This document shows, piece after piece, positions 16,568 to 25,703 of a stretch of 64,000 nt of DNA. Numbering within the stretch: the first letter of the stretch is position 1; each line of letters opens with the position of its first letter. The notes beneath the pieces were generated by a model. It did not search any database and was not told the DNA's origin. It saw only the letters and a list, made by a program, of their open reading frames with translations. This stretch comes from Paraburkholderia sp. BCC1885 (lineage in GTDB: Bacteria; Pseudomonadota; Gammaproteobacteria; Burkholderiales; Burkholderiaceae), in the NCBI RefSeq assembly GCF_900996235.1, contig NZ_CAAJGM010000252.1, positions 1 to 64,000 of the forward strand, in the 5' to 3' direction. A program made the translations under genes and the position numbers.

Positions 16568-19087
16568 CTATTTAATATCTCTCAGCTTTTTCGTCGATTG
16601 GGTCAGCAGCGACGACACCGACAAGCCGTGCGCGTCCACGAGCTTCTGAATCTGGGTCGCCGAGAGATCTTTGAAGTTGAATGCCTCGAAAGATTTGAAG
16701 AACTCTCGCAACTGCTTAATAAATCGCCTAAGTTCAGCTTCCCGCATTGCCTCCACCTCATGAGTGAATGATGCTGCGCTGGCTACCGTGCTGGCCGGGT
16801 GAACGATGATGCGTTTGACCTTCATGCCTGCGTAGTGTTTGTCGAACCAGGCGCTTGAGCGATTCATCTGCTCGGCCTCGCGCTTGTTGATTTCGGAGCG
16901 ACCGACGTCAACTTCATTTTTACATTCCCAGAGAATGTACTGGGTGTCGTCCAACGCCCACAAGTTGTCCGGTCCCTCCTTCCATTCCTTATCCGGCCGC
17001 TCCCCGGCAAACCCGATGGCCCGGCTAATCTCATCCAGTGCCTGTTCGAACTTGTCTGCCTTAGTGCCAAACACCAAACGCCCCAAGATGTCAGACAGCG
17101 CGATATCGAGTTGTTCATAGCTCTCGAATTTTCTGACCCAAGCGGTGATCCGTTCGATCCGCCCTTGGCTGACCACAGTCAACTTAGCAACAGTCACACC
17201 GTCGGACGGTTTTAACAGCAGCCGGTTATCTTTGTGCGCGGCGATCTGGAGACGCTGGGATTCAGGACGGTTAGCACGGTACTGATAGCGCGCCATCTCC
17301 TGCAAATACCAACCTTTGTCCTGCCCATCAACCAGCTTCTTGTCCAACAGCTTTTGAAGGGACTCCGCTGCAGTGGCGTAGTCTCCATCGCGGTATGCCT
17401 GCTCAGCCGCAAGTTCTGCAGCATATGCGCGAAGAACACGCTCATTGGCCCCCGATGGCTTGACCTTAGCCATCTGCTCGACGTAGAACGCTTTCCAATC
17501 CTCGTCACGCTGAAGGCACTGGCGAACCAGGCCATTGAAGGCATTGGCAGGCGTTTCGCCTGCCTCGATATCCTGCTTTGCCATTTCTGCGATCTCAAGG
17601 CCAATCTCAATTTGCCGTGACATTTGCGACGAGAGGAACTTGCGGGATTCCCGATCTCGAACCAGTCGTGTGAGGTCAGAGCCGACGATAATGACGACCG
17701 AATAGTCCTTTTCGCCGCGTACGCTGCGCCCCATTCCTTGCTCCACTGTGCGCACGGTACGCATCAATGTGGCCACACTGTCCGGACGACATGCTTCCTC
17801 GTAAAGGTCGATCAGGCTCTCGGAATATGGTTTGCCATCGAAGATCAACATACGGCAGGTGTCGTCGGGTAGATCGATGCCGTCATAGCGATTGACCAGG
17901 ACTACCGCCTTTTCATACTCGCCCTTGCGCAGGTCGTTGATGACCTCGCCCACCGATTCTTTATCGGCTACAACTGCGCCGTAGGACTCCCAGTCTTTTA
18001 CCCTTGCGAATGCGGTCGCAAGTGCAACAACACCATGCCGACGTTTTGGCTTCGGTACAGCATAGCCTTTGACAATGCGCTCGCGGTCTAACTCCTCGTG
18101 GATTAGCGAGGGGAGCAGCACCATCTTCTCGCCTGACCAGCCTTCTTTTGAATAGGTTAGCGGGTGAATGATTGTCTCGGGCTTGAGTTGCAAGCCCTTG
18201 ATGAGGAAGGCATCATCAGTTACCGTCGCCGACATGAAGATGCGATGTGACGCATCCGCATAGCTGCCGAAGGCGGTCAGCGGTGGGATGTGGGGCTCGA
18301 TTTCAATCGCCACGCCAGATACCACGCACTGGCAATGCCCGAGAATGTTCTTTAGAAGCGGCCATGCGAATTTGATCGATTTGCGTTCGGTGCCGGCGGA
18401 AAGAATTTTGGCAACTTCGGCTTCCCGTTCGATCCACGCCCAGTAAGGTACTGGAAGCAGCGCATCACGTTTATCATTGTTGATGTCTGCGAATGTGCCC
18501 AGGCCTTGTTGCTCCAGATCGTCGGCAAACAGTGCCTTTATGGCTTCGTACGCTGGATCCTCTTTGGGTATGCGAATCCGGCATGCCTCGCGGATCGTAT
18601 CAGCGCAAGCATGTGCATCGTCCATCAGCAGCGTGCCGACCGGTATTGATTTTCGGTTCAACCCGAATTTCGTCAATCCGTTGAATAGTTTTTGCACCGA
18701 GGTGACCAGAATCTTGTCGCCATTCACAAAGTCATCTGGCAATTCAGGATCAGCCTGGCAGGTAGCAATGCCGAACTGTTTGGCCTGCTCGATCGTCTGA
18801 GCGATCAAGAAATTGTCTGGACATAAATAGAGCGCAGGCCCTTTCCCGCTGTTTAGCTGTGCCTGCAGCATCAACAGTCCGATCAACGTCTTTCCTTGAC
18901 CAGTGTGCAGCTTGACGATCACGTCCCGGTCATCGCGATGGCTGGCAAACCAGTTCTGCAGCACGGCCAACTGAGCCGGGCGCAACGGCCCCTTGTCATG
19001 CGCACGATCCAGAGTGTCATAGAGTTTGACCGGATCGGTCGGGCGCTCCGCTTTTTTCCCTGCCAGTCGCTTCTTGAAATCAACCAA
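16568..19087 (-). CDS. DEAD-like helicase with C-terminal PD-(D/E)XK-like nuclease motif
   Basis: An 839-residue protein. Helicase signs are Q-motif-like RPAQLAVLQNWF (36-47), Walker A HTGQGKT (61-67), a variant motif II DDAH (156-159) in place of DEAH, motif III SAT near 290, and motif VI-like GMGRSVRGEKDYSVV, resembling the DinG/XPD side of superfamily 2. Near the C-terminus GPDNLWALDD (705-714) followed by ECK (721-723) fits a PD-(D/E)XK nuclease core. It ends the defence operon, 88 bases behind the UvrD-like gene. Probable role: unwinding and cutting of invading DNA. Confidence 0.83.
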   Translation of the reverse strand: MVDFKKRLAGKKAERPTDPVKLYDTLDRAHDKGPLRPAQLAVLQNWFASHRDDRDVIVKLHTGQGKTLIGLLMLQAQLNSGKGPALYLCPDNFLIAQTIEQAKQFGIATCQADPELPDDFVNGDKILVTSVQKLFNGLTKFGLNRKSIPVGTLLMDDAHACADTIREACRIRIPKEDPAYEAIKALFADDLEQQGLGTFADINNDKRDALLPVPYWAWIEREAEVAKILSAGTERKSIKFAWPLLKNILGHCQCVVSGVAIEIEPHIPPLTAFGSYADASHRIFMSATVTDDAFLIKGLQLKPETIIHPLTYSKEGWSGEKMVLLPSLIHEELDRERIVKGYAVPKPKRRHGVVALATAFARVKDWESYGAVVADKESVGEVINDLRKGEYEKAVVLVNRYDGIDLPDDTCRMLIFDGKPYSESLIDLYEEACRPDSVATLMRTVRTVEQGMGRSVRGEKDYSVVIIVGSDLTRLVRDRESRKFLSSQMSRQIEIGLEIAEMAKQDIEAGETPANAFNGLVRQCLQRDEDWKAFYVEQMAKVKPSGANERVLRAYAAELAAEQAYRDGDYATAAESLQKLLDKKLVDGQDKGWYLQEMARYQYRANRPESQRLQIAAHKDNRLLLKPSDGVTVAKLTVVSQGRIERITAWVRKFESYEQLDIALSDILGRLVFGTKADKFEQALDEISRAIGFAGERPDKEWKEGPDNLWALDDTQYILWECKNEVDVGRSEINKREAEQMNRSSAWFDKHYAGMKVKRIIVHPASTVASAASFTHEVEAMREAELRRFIKQLREFFKSFEAFNFKDLSATQIQKLVDAHGLSVSSLLTQSTKKLRDIK

Positions 19088-19175
19088 TTTCGTCTCCTAA
19101 TATTTAGTTGCTATTTGCTGCTGCACTAGCGCGGCGGCAAATAATCTTTCGGACTTCTTCCCTGACGCTTCGCGC

Positions 19176-20705
19176 TCATGCGAGTTTAAAGAGGGGGCTT
19201 GGGTTGTTATCTGGTATGACCAGAGTTAGGGAATTTTTCGCCCGGCTCAGTGCCACGTACATTTTGCATTTTGCATAGGAGGTCGTTGTGAACTGAGTTT
19301 TATCGCACGCCATCAGCAACACGTTATCGCATTCAAGGCCTTTGGCCTTATGAATGCTGCTGAGAACGCGCTTTGGCGGAGAGGGGCGCGCATACGTGCG
19401 TTTGCGAGCGATTTCTGTGAAGGCCTCGTCTGCACCGACAAACTGGCCGATCCGGATCGCGTCCTTAAATTCGGTACGAAGATCGATTTTCACGGCATCG
19501 AAACCGGCCGCCTTACCGTCGATGAGCACACGAATCAGATCCAGCGCAGCCGCCACACCACTATGTGAAGGGTCAGCCAACAAGCGCTGCGCGACAGCCT
19601 GAATGTTGGCCGGTTTACCTGTCGTTGGACGCGCCGCCCCGTTTCGTACCTCTTCAAGAAGGCGGTCGCCGTGACTGCTCTTGCTGAAGCCGACCGCCAC
19701 GCTGCCAACAAAGGTAATAAGTCCTTCGGTAAGTTCCTCCACATTCCCCTTCTCTACACGAAGCACGCTAACCAAGGTGGCCAGCGCTTCGCGTGTATGT
19801 CCTTCCCAAATTGGGATCGCGCGCCCCCAGAAGGCCCGCAGTGCGGCGACCAAGTCATTCTGTGAAGCCAAAATCATAAGTTGGTCGGCATTGCGAACCA
19901 GCTTGTCGATCGGCGGCCGATGGGATTTCGACAGCTGATAACTCGTGCGAGTCTGTGCCGTGTTGTTGCCGGTCAGTATTCGTAGTGACGTCGGCAATAT
20001 TCCGGTGAGGTCGATCGGTTGCCCGCTCTCCAGGCATGCTCTCGCCGAAAGTATCCATTCGCCCAGTGCTGGACATCCACCCCTCCAACGATGAGGGGTC
20101 TCCAGCTTGTCGCATGCTGCGCCATCCTTGAGCGCTTCCCAGCGCTCGCGGTCAATTCGAGCAGCTTTGTCCGTCTTGGCACCGTAGATGCGTTGCAACG
20201 GATCGCCGAATATGCGCAGCACGGCACCACCGTCGCGCAAGGACATCACAACGCTGTGCTGGTCGACGCTTGAGTCCTGATGCTCATCACAGATGATGAC
20301 GGGATACCGCTGCGCCAATGCATGGGCAACCATCGGTCGCAGGCAAAGGAACGCTGCTACCTTCGTTGCCATGATGTCAAAGCCTTTGCCGTTGTCATGC
20401 CATGCCCACGACGAAAGGTCCCGCGGTAAGCCGAGAGGCTTGTGATAAGCGGTGGCAATCTGTGCAATCAACGCATCGATAGTCTTGATCTCGACTCTGG
20501 AACTCGCGCCCTTGGTACGTTCCGCGAACACAGCACAGGCAGCGTGCGTATGAGTCAGGATCAACAAACGGCCGGAACCAATGGAACTGACAACGTCCCT
20601 TGCGTAAGTGGCCCCCTGATAGGTCTTTCCGCAACCAGCGGACGCTTCAATGATGACGAGAGGCTCGTTTGATCGAAGGAGTTTGGCGACCGCCTCGTCA
20701 CTCAT
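19176..20705 (-). CDS. gajB: UvrD-like helicase, GajB-type
   Basis: A 509-residue superfamily 1 helicase. Walker A is ASAGCGKT (21-28), motif II is CDEHQDSS, motif III GDPLQRIYG, motif V SSIHKAKGLECDNVLL, and motif VI YVALSRAKNSL near the C-terminus. The length is close to that of Gabija GajB and it directly follows an OLD-family gene with a 4-base start-stop overlap, the gene order of Gabija. In Gabija, GajB works with GajA against phage. The assignment rests on order, size and motifs. Confidence 0.85.
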   Translation of the reverse strand: MSDEAVAKLLRSNEPLVIIEASAGCGKTYQGATYARDVVSSIGSGRLLILTHTHAACAVFAERTKGASSRVEIKTIDALIAQIATAYHKPLGLPRDLSSWAWHDNGKGFDIMATKVAAFLCLRPMVAHALAQRYPVIICDEHQDSSVDQHSVVMSLRDGGAVLRIFGDPLQRIYGAKTDKAARIDRERWEALKDGAACDKLETPHRWRGGCPALGEWILSARACLESGQPIDLTGILPTSLRILTGNNTAQTRTSYQLSKSHRPPIDKLVRNADQLMILASQNDLVAALRAFWGRAIPIWEGHTREALATLVSVLRVEKGNVEELTEGLITFVGSVAVGFSKSSHGDRLLEEVRNGAARPTTGKPANIQAVAQRLLADPSHSGVAAALDLIRVLIDGKAAGFDAVKIDLRTEFKDAIRIGQFVGADEAFTEIARKRTYARPSPPKRVLSSIHKAKGLECDNVLLMACDKTQFTTTSYAKCKMYVALSRAKNSLTLVIPDNNPSPLFKLA

Positions 20706-22465
20706 AGGTTTAGCTTTGTAAGCGCGGGCCGGCCCGCTGCGGTCAGGATCGCGTTAATCAGCGGCAGCAGTTGAGGGTGGATCGTCTCCCAGGCGCCGAG
20801 CGCGATCATTTTTTCGGCTAACTCGCGTCCTCCGATTTCCGACTTAAACCAGTTTCGCGAATGGCTCTTCCAGCTTTTCTCTGAACCCTCCGGCGCGCCC
20901 GCCTTGTTTCCGGTCGCCGCGTCGATGATGAGTTGACGCCAAGTCTTTCCTGTGGCCGTCAGCGCCTCCCCCATGGCTGCAGCTTGCTTGTCTTGGAGAC
21001 CGAGCCGATCCGCCAATGTACGAAGGCGGTCGCCGTCCATCTCACCAGCACCAAGCTTGAGCAAGTCCTGTAGCCTGTCGTCGGGGATAGCGCCTATCAC
21101 GTGCTGTTCGGTGCAGCCCTTCGGCCATTGATGCAACCGGTCCCCCAACTTGTCCTTGAGCGCCTTCCAGCGTCCAGGTGCGGCTCCTTCGTCATCCGCA
21201 AAGCCTGCGAAGAGCAGGCCGGCGGATGCGAGTGTCTCCAGCAGATCCAAGGTCGCGGGGTTGCCCTGTCCGTCGCAGACGCGGACACCGTAATCGAGCG
21301 GCTCCGTACCGAAGGCTTTTTCAAGCAGGAATCGGAGAAATCCAACCTCCGTTGGCCCTTCGGCAATCACCGCCACTCGTGCCAGAAATGTCTCGGGATC
21401 GCGACGCTGTTGTGGCCCGATCTTTTCGTGAGGCAACGCACCGATGTCGCCCTTGCTGTCCAAGTACCACAAATGGGCCTGATCAGCACAGGCGATAGCC
21501 ACCGGACTGTGGGTCGTCAAGAACGTCTGACTATGCCGCTCTCGCAAGATGTTGATGAGTTTGCGCAGCCGATACGGCTCCAGCCCGCGCTCGATTTCAT
21601 CAATGATCGTGACACTGGCCTCCTTCTCCGTAGATGAGGCAATTTCCAATGCCGTCATCCGGCGAGTACCGGCGCCCCAACTGGTCAGAGGCAGGCTAAC
21701 CCCGTTCTTAGTAGCAAGCAATCCGATCAATGCTCCTATCGAAAGCCCCTGACTGGTCGTCAGTCCGAGCTTGAGGTCGCGCGGAAGCGCTGCCTCAATC
21801 ATGCGTTCGTCGAGTATTTTTATAGCCTCCTTGCCCTGCTGATTCAACGAATCGTGCAGGTCCAGATCGGACACATGCTTACCAATGCGCGCCCGCAAGG
21901 CGCTGTCCGCAAGCAAACGGTCGAGCGCCGAACCGTAGACGAGGCGCAAGTCACGATCATTGCGCTCATCGGCACTCAGGCGTACCAAGCCGATCTTGCG
22001 CCGTACCGCTACCGAAAAGTGATCAGCATCATCGTGCGGTTGAACGATCTCCCAAACCAGCTCCAGTTCGGTGGTTCCTCGAACACGCACGCGATACACG
22101 GGATCGTCGGGGGCGGGCAAGTCATCCTCTTCCGATGCCGATGGCGCCACCGCGTCTTGCCCGTTCCAGGCCCATGGCCAGGAAAAGTTGTGCTGCGAAC
22201 CGATACCCGTAGCCTCCTGCAATGTCATGACTGCCTCGATCACGAATTCCTGTGTGCTATCACGCTGCCAGTAATCGGATTCAGACACCACGGTCGCATT
22301 GGATGGGCTGAGCAACAGCGCGATTGCTTCCAGCACTGTGGTTTTCCCAACATCTCCGCCTCCGAGAACGACGTTCATTCCGGGCTGAGGGTGCCAGTCG
22401 AATGACTCCAGTCCCCGAAAGCGCTGGATTGTCAGTTTGCGAATCACCGCTGTTGTCATCATCAT
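20702..22465 (-). CDS. gajA: OLD-family ATPase-TOPRIM nuclease, GajA-type
   Basis: A 587-residue protein. An ABC-type ATPase domain starts with LTIQRFRGLESF and Walker A GGGDVGKT (35-42; Asp where Asn is more usual). The signature is TSWGAGTRRM, Walker B SVTIIDEIERGLEP, and the H-loop FLTTHSP. A TOPRIM domain follows: VAVIAEGPTEVGFLRFLL with the first acidic residue and FAGFADDEGA with the Asp pair. The length equals that of GajA. It is coupled to the next helicase gene and to the upstream GGCT gene by ATGA overlaps. It would act as a nucleotide-regulated DNA nickase. Confidence 0.87.
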   Translation of the reverse strand: MMMTTAVIRKLTIQRFRGLESFDWHPQPGMNVVLGGGDVGKTTVLEAIALLLSPSNATVVSESDYWQRDSTQEFVIEAVMTLQEATGIGSQHNFSWPWAWNGQDAVAPSASEEDDLPAPDDPVYRVRVRGTTELELVWEIVQPHDDADHFSVAVRRKIGLVRLSADERNDRDLRLVYGSALDRLLADSALRARIGKHVSDLDLHDSLNQQGKEAIKILDERMIEAALPRDLKLGLTTSQGLSIGALIGLLATKNGVSLPLTSWGAGTRRMTALEIASSTEKEASVTIIDEIERGLEPYRLRKLINILRERHSQTFLTTHSPVAIACADQAHLWYLDSKGDIGALPHEKIGPQQRRDPETFLARVAVIAEGPTEVGFLRFLLEKAFGTEPLDYGVRVCDGQGNPATLDLLETLASAGLLFAGFADDEGAAPGRWKALKDKLGDRLHQWPKGCTEQHVIGAIPDDRLQDLLKLGAGEMDGDRLRTLADRLGLQDKQAAAMGEALTATGKTWRQLIIDAATGNKAGAPEGSEKSWKSHSRNWFKSEIGGRELAEKMIALGAWETIHPQLLPLINAILTAAGRPALTKLNL

Positions 22466-22995
22466 GTTCTGTTTCCACAGCCGAGTGCGAGCAAGTGCTC
22501 TTGCAGTTGTGTCACTGCCGGATCGTCGATGCCGAGTTTGGCTAGTTGCTCATGGACATCGACAACGTAGTCAGAGCACGCACCGCTTGTGCCGCGGGCC
22601 TGTCGAATAGACGCAACAAGTTCTCGCGTCGTTACTGATGGAAGGATGTTCTTGCCGGTGTACAGGGGCACCAACGCTTGTATGGGGCCCTCTTCCTTCA
22701 CAATAATTTCCAAGCTGGAGAGCATGAAGCTCTTACCTTCCCGTTTCGCAAGATAGGTCTCGACTTCGCTCCTTCTCGTCTCCGGGAACTTGAACGCAAC
22801 GCCAATGCACAGGGCATCTTCGCGGGACTCAAGATTGAGCGTTGGGCACGGACATGCGCGCGTCCCCCAGTTCACGACAGAAGCTTTACTAAAAGCGCGC
22901 CGGTAACCATGGAGTTCCGCGACGACGCGCTGCGCGCAACCGTAACGGCCTTCCCACCCATCCGTCATCAGCGACCCGTAGCCAAAGATCCACAT
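22462..22995 (-). CDS. ChaC-like gamma-glutamylcyclotransferase inside the defence operon
   Basis: A 177-residue GGCT-fold protein from the ATG at 22995, which has a strong GAGGAGG upstream. The substrate loop FGYGSLM lies at residues 4-10 and the catalytic Glu region YLAKREGKSF at 81-90 (Glu86), as in ChaC-type enzymes that cleave glutathione to 5-oxoproline and Cys-Gly. All expected active-site features appear present. It starts 30 bases after the zinc-hook ATPase gene and overlaps the GajA start by 4 bases. A longer frame from 23067 would overlap the ATPase gene and lacks support. A role in defence is inferred. Confidence 0.87.
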   Translation of the reverse strand: MWIFGYGSLMTDGWEGRYGCAQRVVAELHGYRRAFSKASVVNWGTRACPCPTLNLESREDALCIGVAFKFPETRRSEVETYLAKREGKSFMLSSLEIIVKEEGPIQALVPLYTGKNILPSVTTRELVASIRQARGTSGACSDYVVDVHEQLAKLGIDDPAVTQLQEHLLALGCGNRT

Positions 22996-23024
22996 AACGC
23001 CTCCTCTTTCATCATTTATATCGA

Positions 23025-25667
23025 TCAACTGAAGACCGTCGCAGCCTTGGGCTTGGCCTTCTCCCATTCTTTGCGAGCCTTGCTGTAGCCCGACTTGATA
23101 CCGTCAAACTGGGCCAGTTCGCTGGTCACCACGTCGAGTGTGAGCGGAACCTCGTGGAAGTCCGGCGAGTGCGAATGAGCATCGATATAGCGTGACAGCA
23201 TCACCATGCGCGCATGGACTTGGGCCGCGATGCGCTCATCAAAATACACCTGGTCAAGCGTGAAGGTAATGTTCTCGCGCCATCGGCGCACGACATTGCC
23301 GAATAGTTTCTTCTGGATGAAATCCTCATAGGCGGTACGCAGGCTGCCACAAGCTTTTTCCAATCCATCGCGCTGCTTGTCGCCGTCGAGGAGCCGCGCC
23401 GCATCGAGGTATTTTTTTGCGCGGTCGTGCGCAGCGCCCTCGTAGTGCTCGTGAGGAAAGGCCAAAGTATCGATGACACCCGGCTCTTCAGCCTCACCTC
23501 GCCAGACCGTGCGTCCAGCGAAATCAACTCCCTTCCCCACCGCAGCCGTAGCCAAGTAGTTTGTGAACATGATGTCGTGAGTAAAAACGATCACCTGCCG
23601 CCGCGTGGCCTCGTCGGCCAGTCGCTGCGCGATTGCCTCCTTGCGCATGTGGTCCATCGAGGTCACCGGATCGTCGAACACGACACCCAGGCACGATCCA
23701 TTGAGTTCAACTTCAGTGAGGAAGTCCGCCAGCGCGGCAGCGGTCTGCTCGCCTTCGCTCAACACCTGGGAAGGATCGATGCCGGTGACGATAGCGTTGG
23801 CAATCTCGATCTTGCGGTCTGTCGTTCCTGCGTCGCCGGCAAAGCGGAATTGCACTGGCAGTTTGAGCTGCAGGGCATCGCAGTTGGCGGTGAAGCGCGC
23901 GATGAACCCCTGTGCCACCAACTCTGTCGCCAGCGCCTTCTGTTTGCTTGTCACGCCGCGCTGCGTCGCGGCGAATGCGCCAAGACACACGTTTGCCTTA
24001 CCTACCCACTGAAGATTCGCGACGGCCGCAGCAATGGCGTCGTATTGGCCAACCAGTCCCCTGCGGTCAAGCAACAATTGCTCTTCCAGCGACAGCGAAT
24101 CGATCAGGACCTTTGGATCCTTCAGGCGCAGCGCATCATTGTCCTGCTCCAAACGTTCGACCAGAGCTGCGACGCGAGTGGAAATCGGGTCATGGCCCCA
24201 AACACTTAAGGCTGACCCGGACGTCACCATGACAATGTGGATCAAAGCTTCTATGGCGCCACGATAGCCCTCTACATGGTTGGTGATAGCCGATGTCAAT
24301 TCAATGTCCAACTCTTCTAGCGTGCGGCGTGCGACGCTCCCCTCAGAAAAGAAGACAAGGCTCACCTCGCCCAGCGTCACGCCATAAGCAGCCAACGCCG
24401 CCTTTGCCTGGGTCAACTGCGCTTCGACATCGCTGCTGGCGACTTGATAGAACCGTGCGAGGCGAGCGGCGCTGTCCTCGTCCAGCACTTGATGGCAGAG
24501 CACACAACGGGAGCCATCCACCTTCGAAGGGAACGGCTCCCCCGGGTAGGCTTCCGTATTGAAGGTGATGGCCGCCGACAACAGCTCACGCCATGCAGCC
24601 GTGCCGATCGGTTGAACAGGCTCCTCGCCCAACTGCGCGGAGGATAAGGCCGCAGCCCTTTCGGACAGTGTCTGAACCTGCCCGACGGCTCTAGCAATGC
24701 CCTCCACCAACTCGGACGAAACGTCTGCGAACAGGGTTGTAAGGGATGCCTTCAGCGCATTCAGATCGACGATCCGCTGTTCGTTCTTCCGAATGATCTC
24801 TTTGGGGTCAGTAGTCCTGAGCGTTGCAAGCTGCTGTACAACTGCCTCAAGGCGGGAGGCTTCCGCCGCGCCGAATACCGCAAGGGCCTTCAGCCGAACA
24901 AGGTCCGTGCGCGCCGTCAGCGTCGCCAACAGAGTGGCAACCTCGGAGGTGCCGCCTTGAATCACGTACTTATCCGTGACCGGCGACCGCTGAGTGATGT
25001 CATCGCGAAGCTTGCGCTGCAGTTTGCCGAAGACATCCACCATGCGCGGGAAGACATCGAACAGGTAGGGCATCACCTGGAACGCATTGCGGTCATCCAG
25101 ATGGACACGAACACAGGTCGAGTCAAAGACCGCGAAGTTGTCGCGTAACCGCTGGCAGGGCTCTTTGTAGACGAAAATCGTACTGGAGCCGTCGTCGAAA
25201 GTGAACGTAGCGTTCGGCTTAGGCTGCTTGTGCTTCGCAAGCTTCACGTCACCCAGGATGCCGGTCTGCTTGGAGCGGGTAAAACATGCAGCCTTAAGCA
25301 CACGTGCGTAGCCCGACTTACCCGCGCCATTGGGGCCGTAGATTACTGTGAGCTTAGGCCCGAAGGTCAGCGTCTCGCCAGCGGCGAGTGCGTTGATGCC
25401 GGACAACCCGGTCATTGAGGTCATGACGCTGGCGATCGCCTGCGCACCACCCTGGAGTTGCGGTAAGACAATGTCCCACGTTGCACGTGGCGATTCCGAC
25501 ACCGCCAGCTCCTGATCAATCAGGTACTCGGTATACACCTCATCCAAAGCAGCATCAGGAAGCTCGACCGCACCGACTAATTTAGTCAATAGGCAGTGCT
25601 GCCAGTTCGGCAAGGTCTTGCCCCAAGCGGACAATGCATCGAAAATATTGAATGCCGCTTGAGACAT
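23025..25667 (-). CDS. Zinc-hook AAA ATPase resembling RloC/PrrC
   Basis: An 880-residue SMC/Rad50-like protein of the AAA_13 type. Walker A GPNGAGKS lies at 111-118. A long helical middle holds CVLC (Cys388, Cys391), a zinc-hook-like CxxC. Then come the signature LSEGEQTAAALADFL, Walker B VVFDDPVTSMDH and the H-loop FTHD. Past the ATPase, RTAYE (Arg777, Glu781) and a later His (818 or 831-838) resemble the Arg-x3-Glu...His triad of the PrrC/RloC anticodon nucleases. It is 37 bases downstream of abiEii. RloC-like function is a hypothesis; an OLD- or Rad50-like role is the alternative. Confidence 0.82.
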   Translation of the reverse strand: MSQAAFNIFDALSAWGKTLPNWQHCLLTKLVGAVELPDAALDEVYTEYLIDQELAVSESPRATWDIVLPQLQGGAQAIASVMTSMTGLSGINALAAGETLTFGPKLTVIYGPNGAGKSGYARVLKAACFTRSKQTGILGDVKLAKHKQPKPNATFTFDDGSSTIFVYKEPCQRLRDNFAVFDSTCVRVHLDDRNAFQVMPYLFDVFPRMVDVFGKLQRKLRDDITQRSPVTDKYVIQGGTSEVATLLATLTARTDLVRLKALAVFGAAEASRLEAVVQQLATLRTTDPKEIIRKNEQRIVDLNALKASLTTLFADVSSELVEGIARAVGQVQTLSERAAALSSAQLGEEPVQPIGTAAWRELLSAAITFNTEAYPGEPFPSKVDGSRCVLCHQVLDEDSAARLARFYQVASSDVEAQLTQAKAALAAYGVTLGEVSLVFFSEGSVARRTLEELDIELTSAITNHVEGYRGAIEALIHIVMVTSGSALSVWGHDPISTRVAALVERLEQDNDALRLKDPKVLIDSLSLEEQLLLDRRGLVGQYDAIAAAVANLQWVGKANVCLGAFAATQRGVTSKQKALATELVAQGFIARFTANCDALQLKLPVQFRFAGDAGTTDRKIEIANAIVTGIDPSQVLSEGEQTAAALADFLTEVELNGSCLGVVFDDPVTSMDHMRKEAIAQRLADEATRRQVIVFTHDIMFTNYLATAAVGKGVDFAGRTVWRGEAEEPGVIDTLAFPHEHYEGAAHDRAKKYLDAARLLDGDKQRDGLEKACGSLRTAYEDFIQKKLFGNVVRRWRENITFTLDQVYFDERIAAQVHARMVMLSRYIDAHSHSPDFHEVPLTLDVVTSELAQFDGIKSGYSKARKEWEKAKPKAATVFS

Positions 25668-25703
25668 AGAAACTCCTTCAGTTCAGGCTTGTCATGACGG
25701 GGC

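Noticed and set aside
22996..23067. N-terminal extension of the GGCT gene to 23067
   Set aside because: It would overlap the upstream ATPase gene by 43 bases. The start at 22995 has a strong ribosome site and begins the conserved fold.
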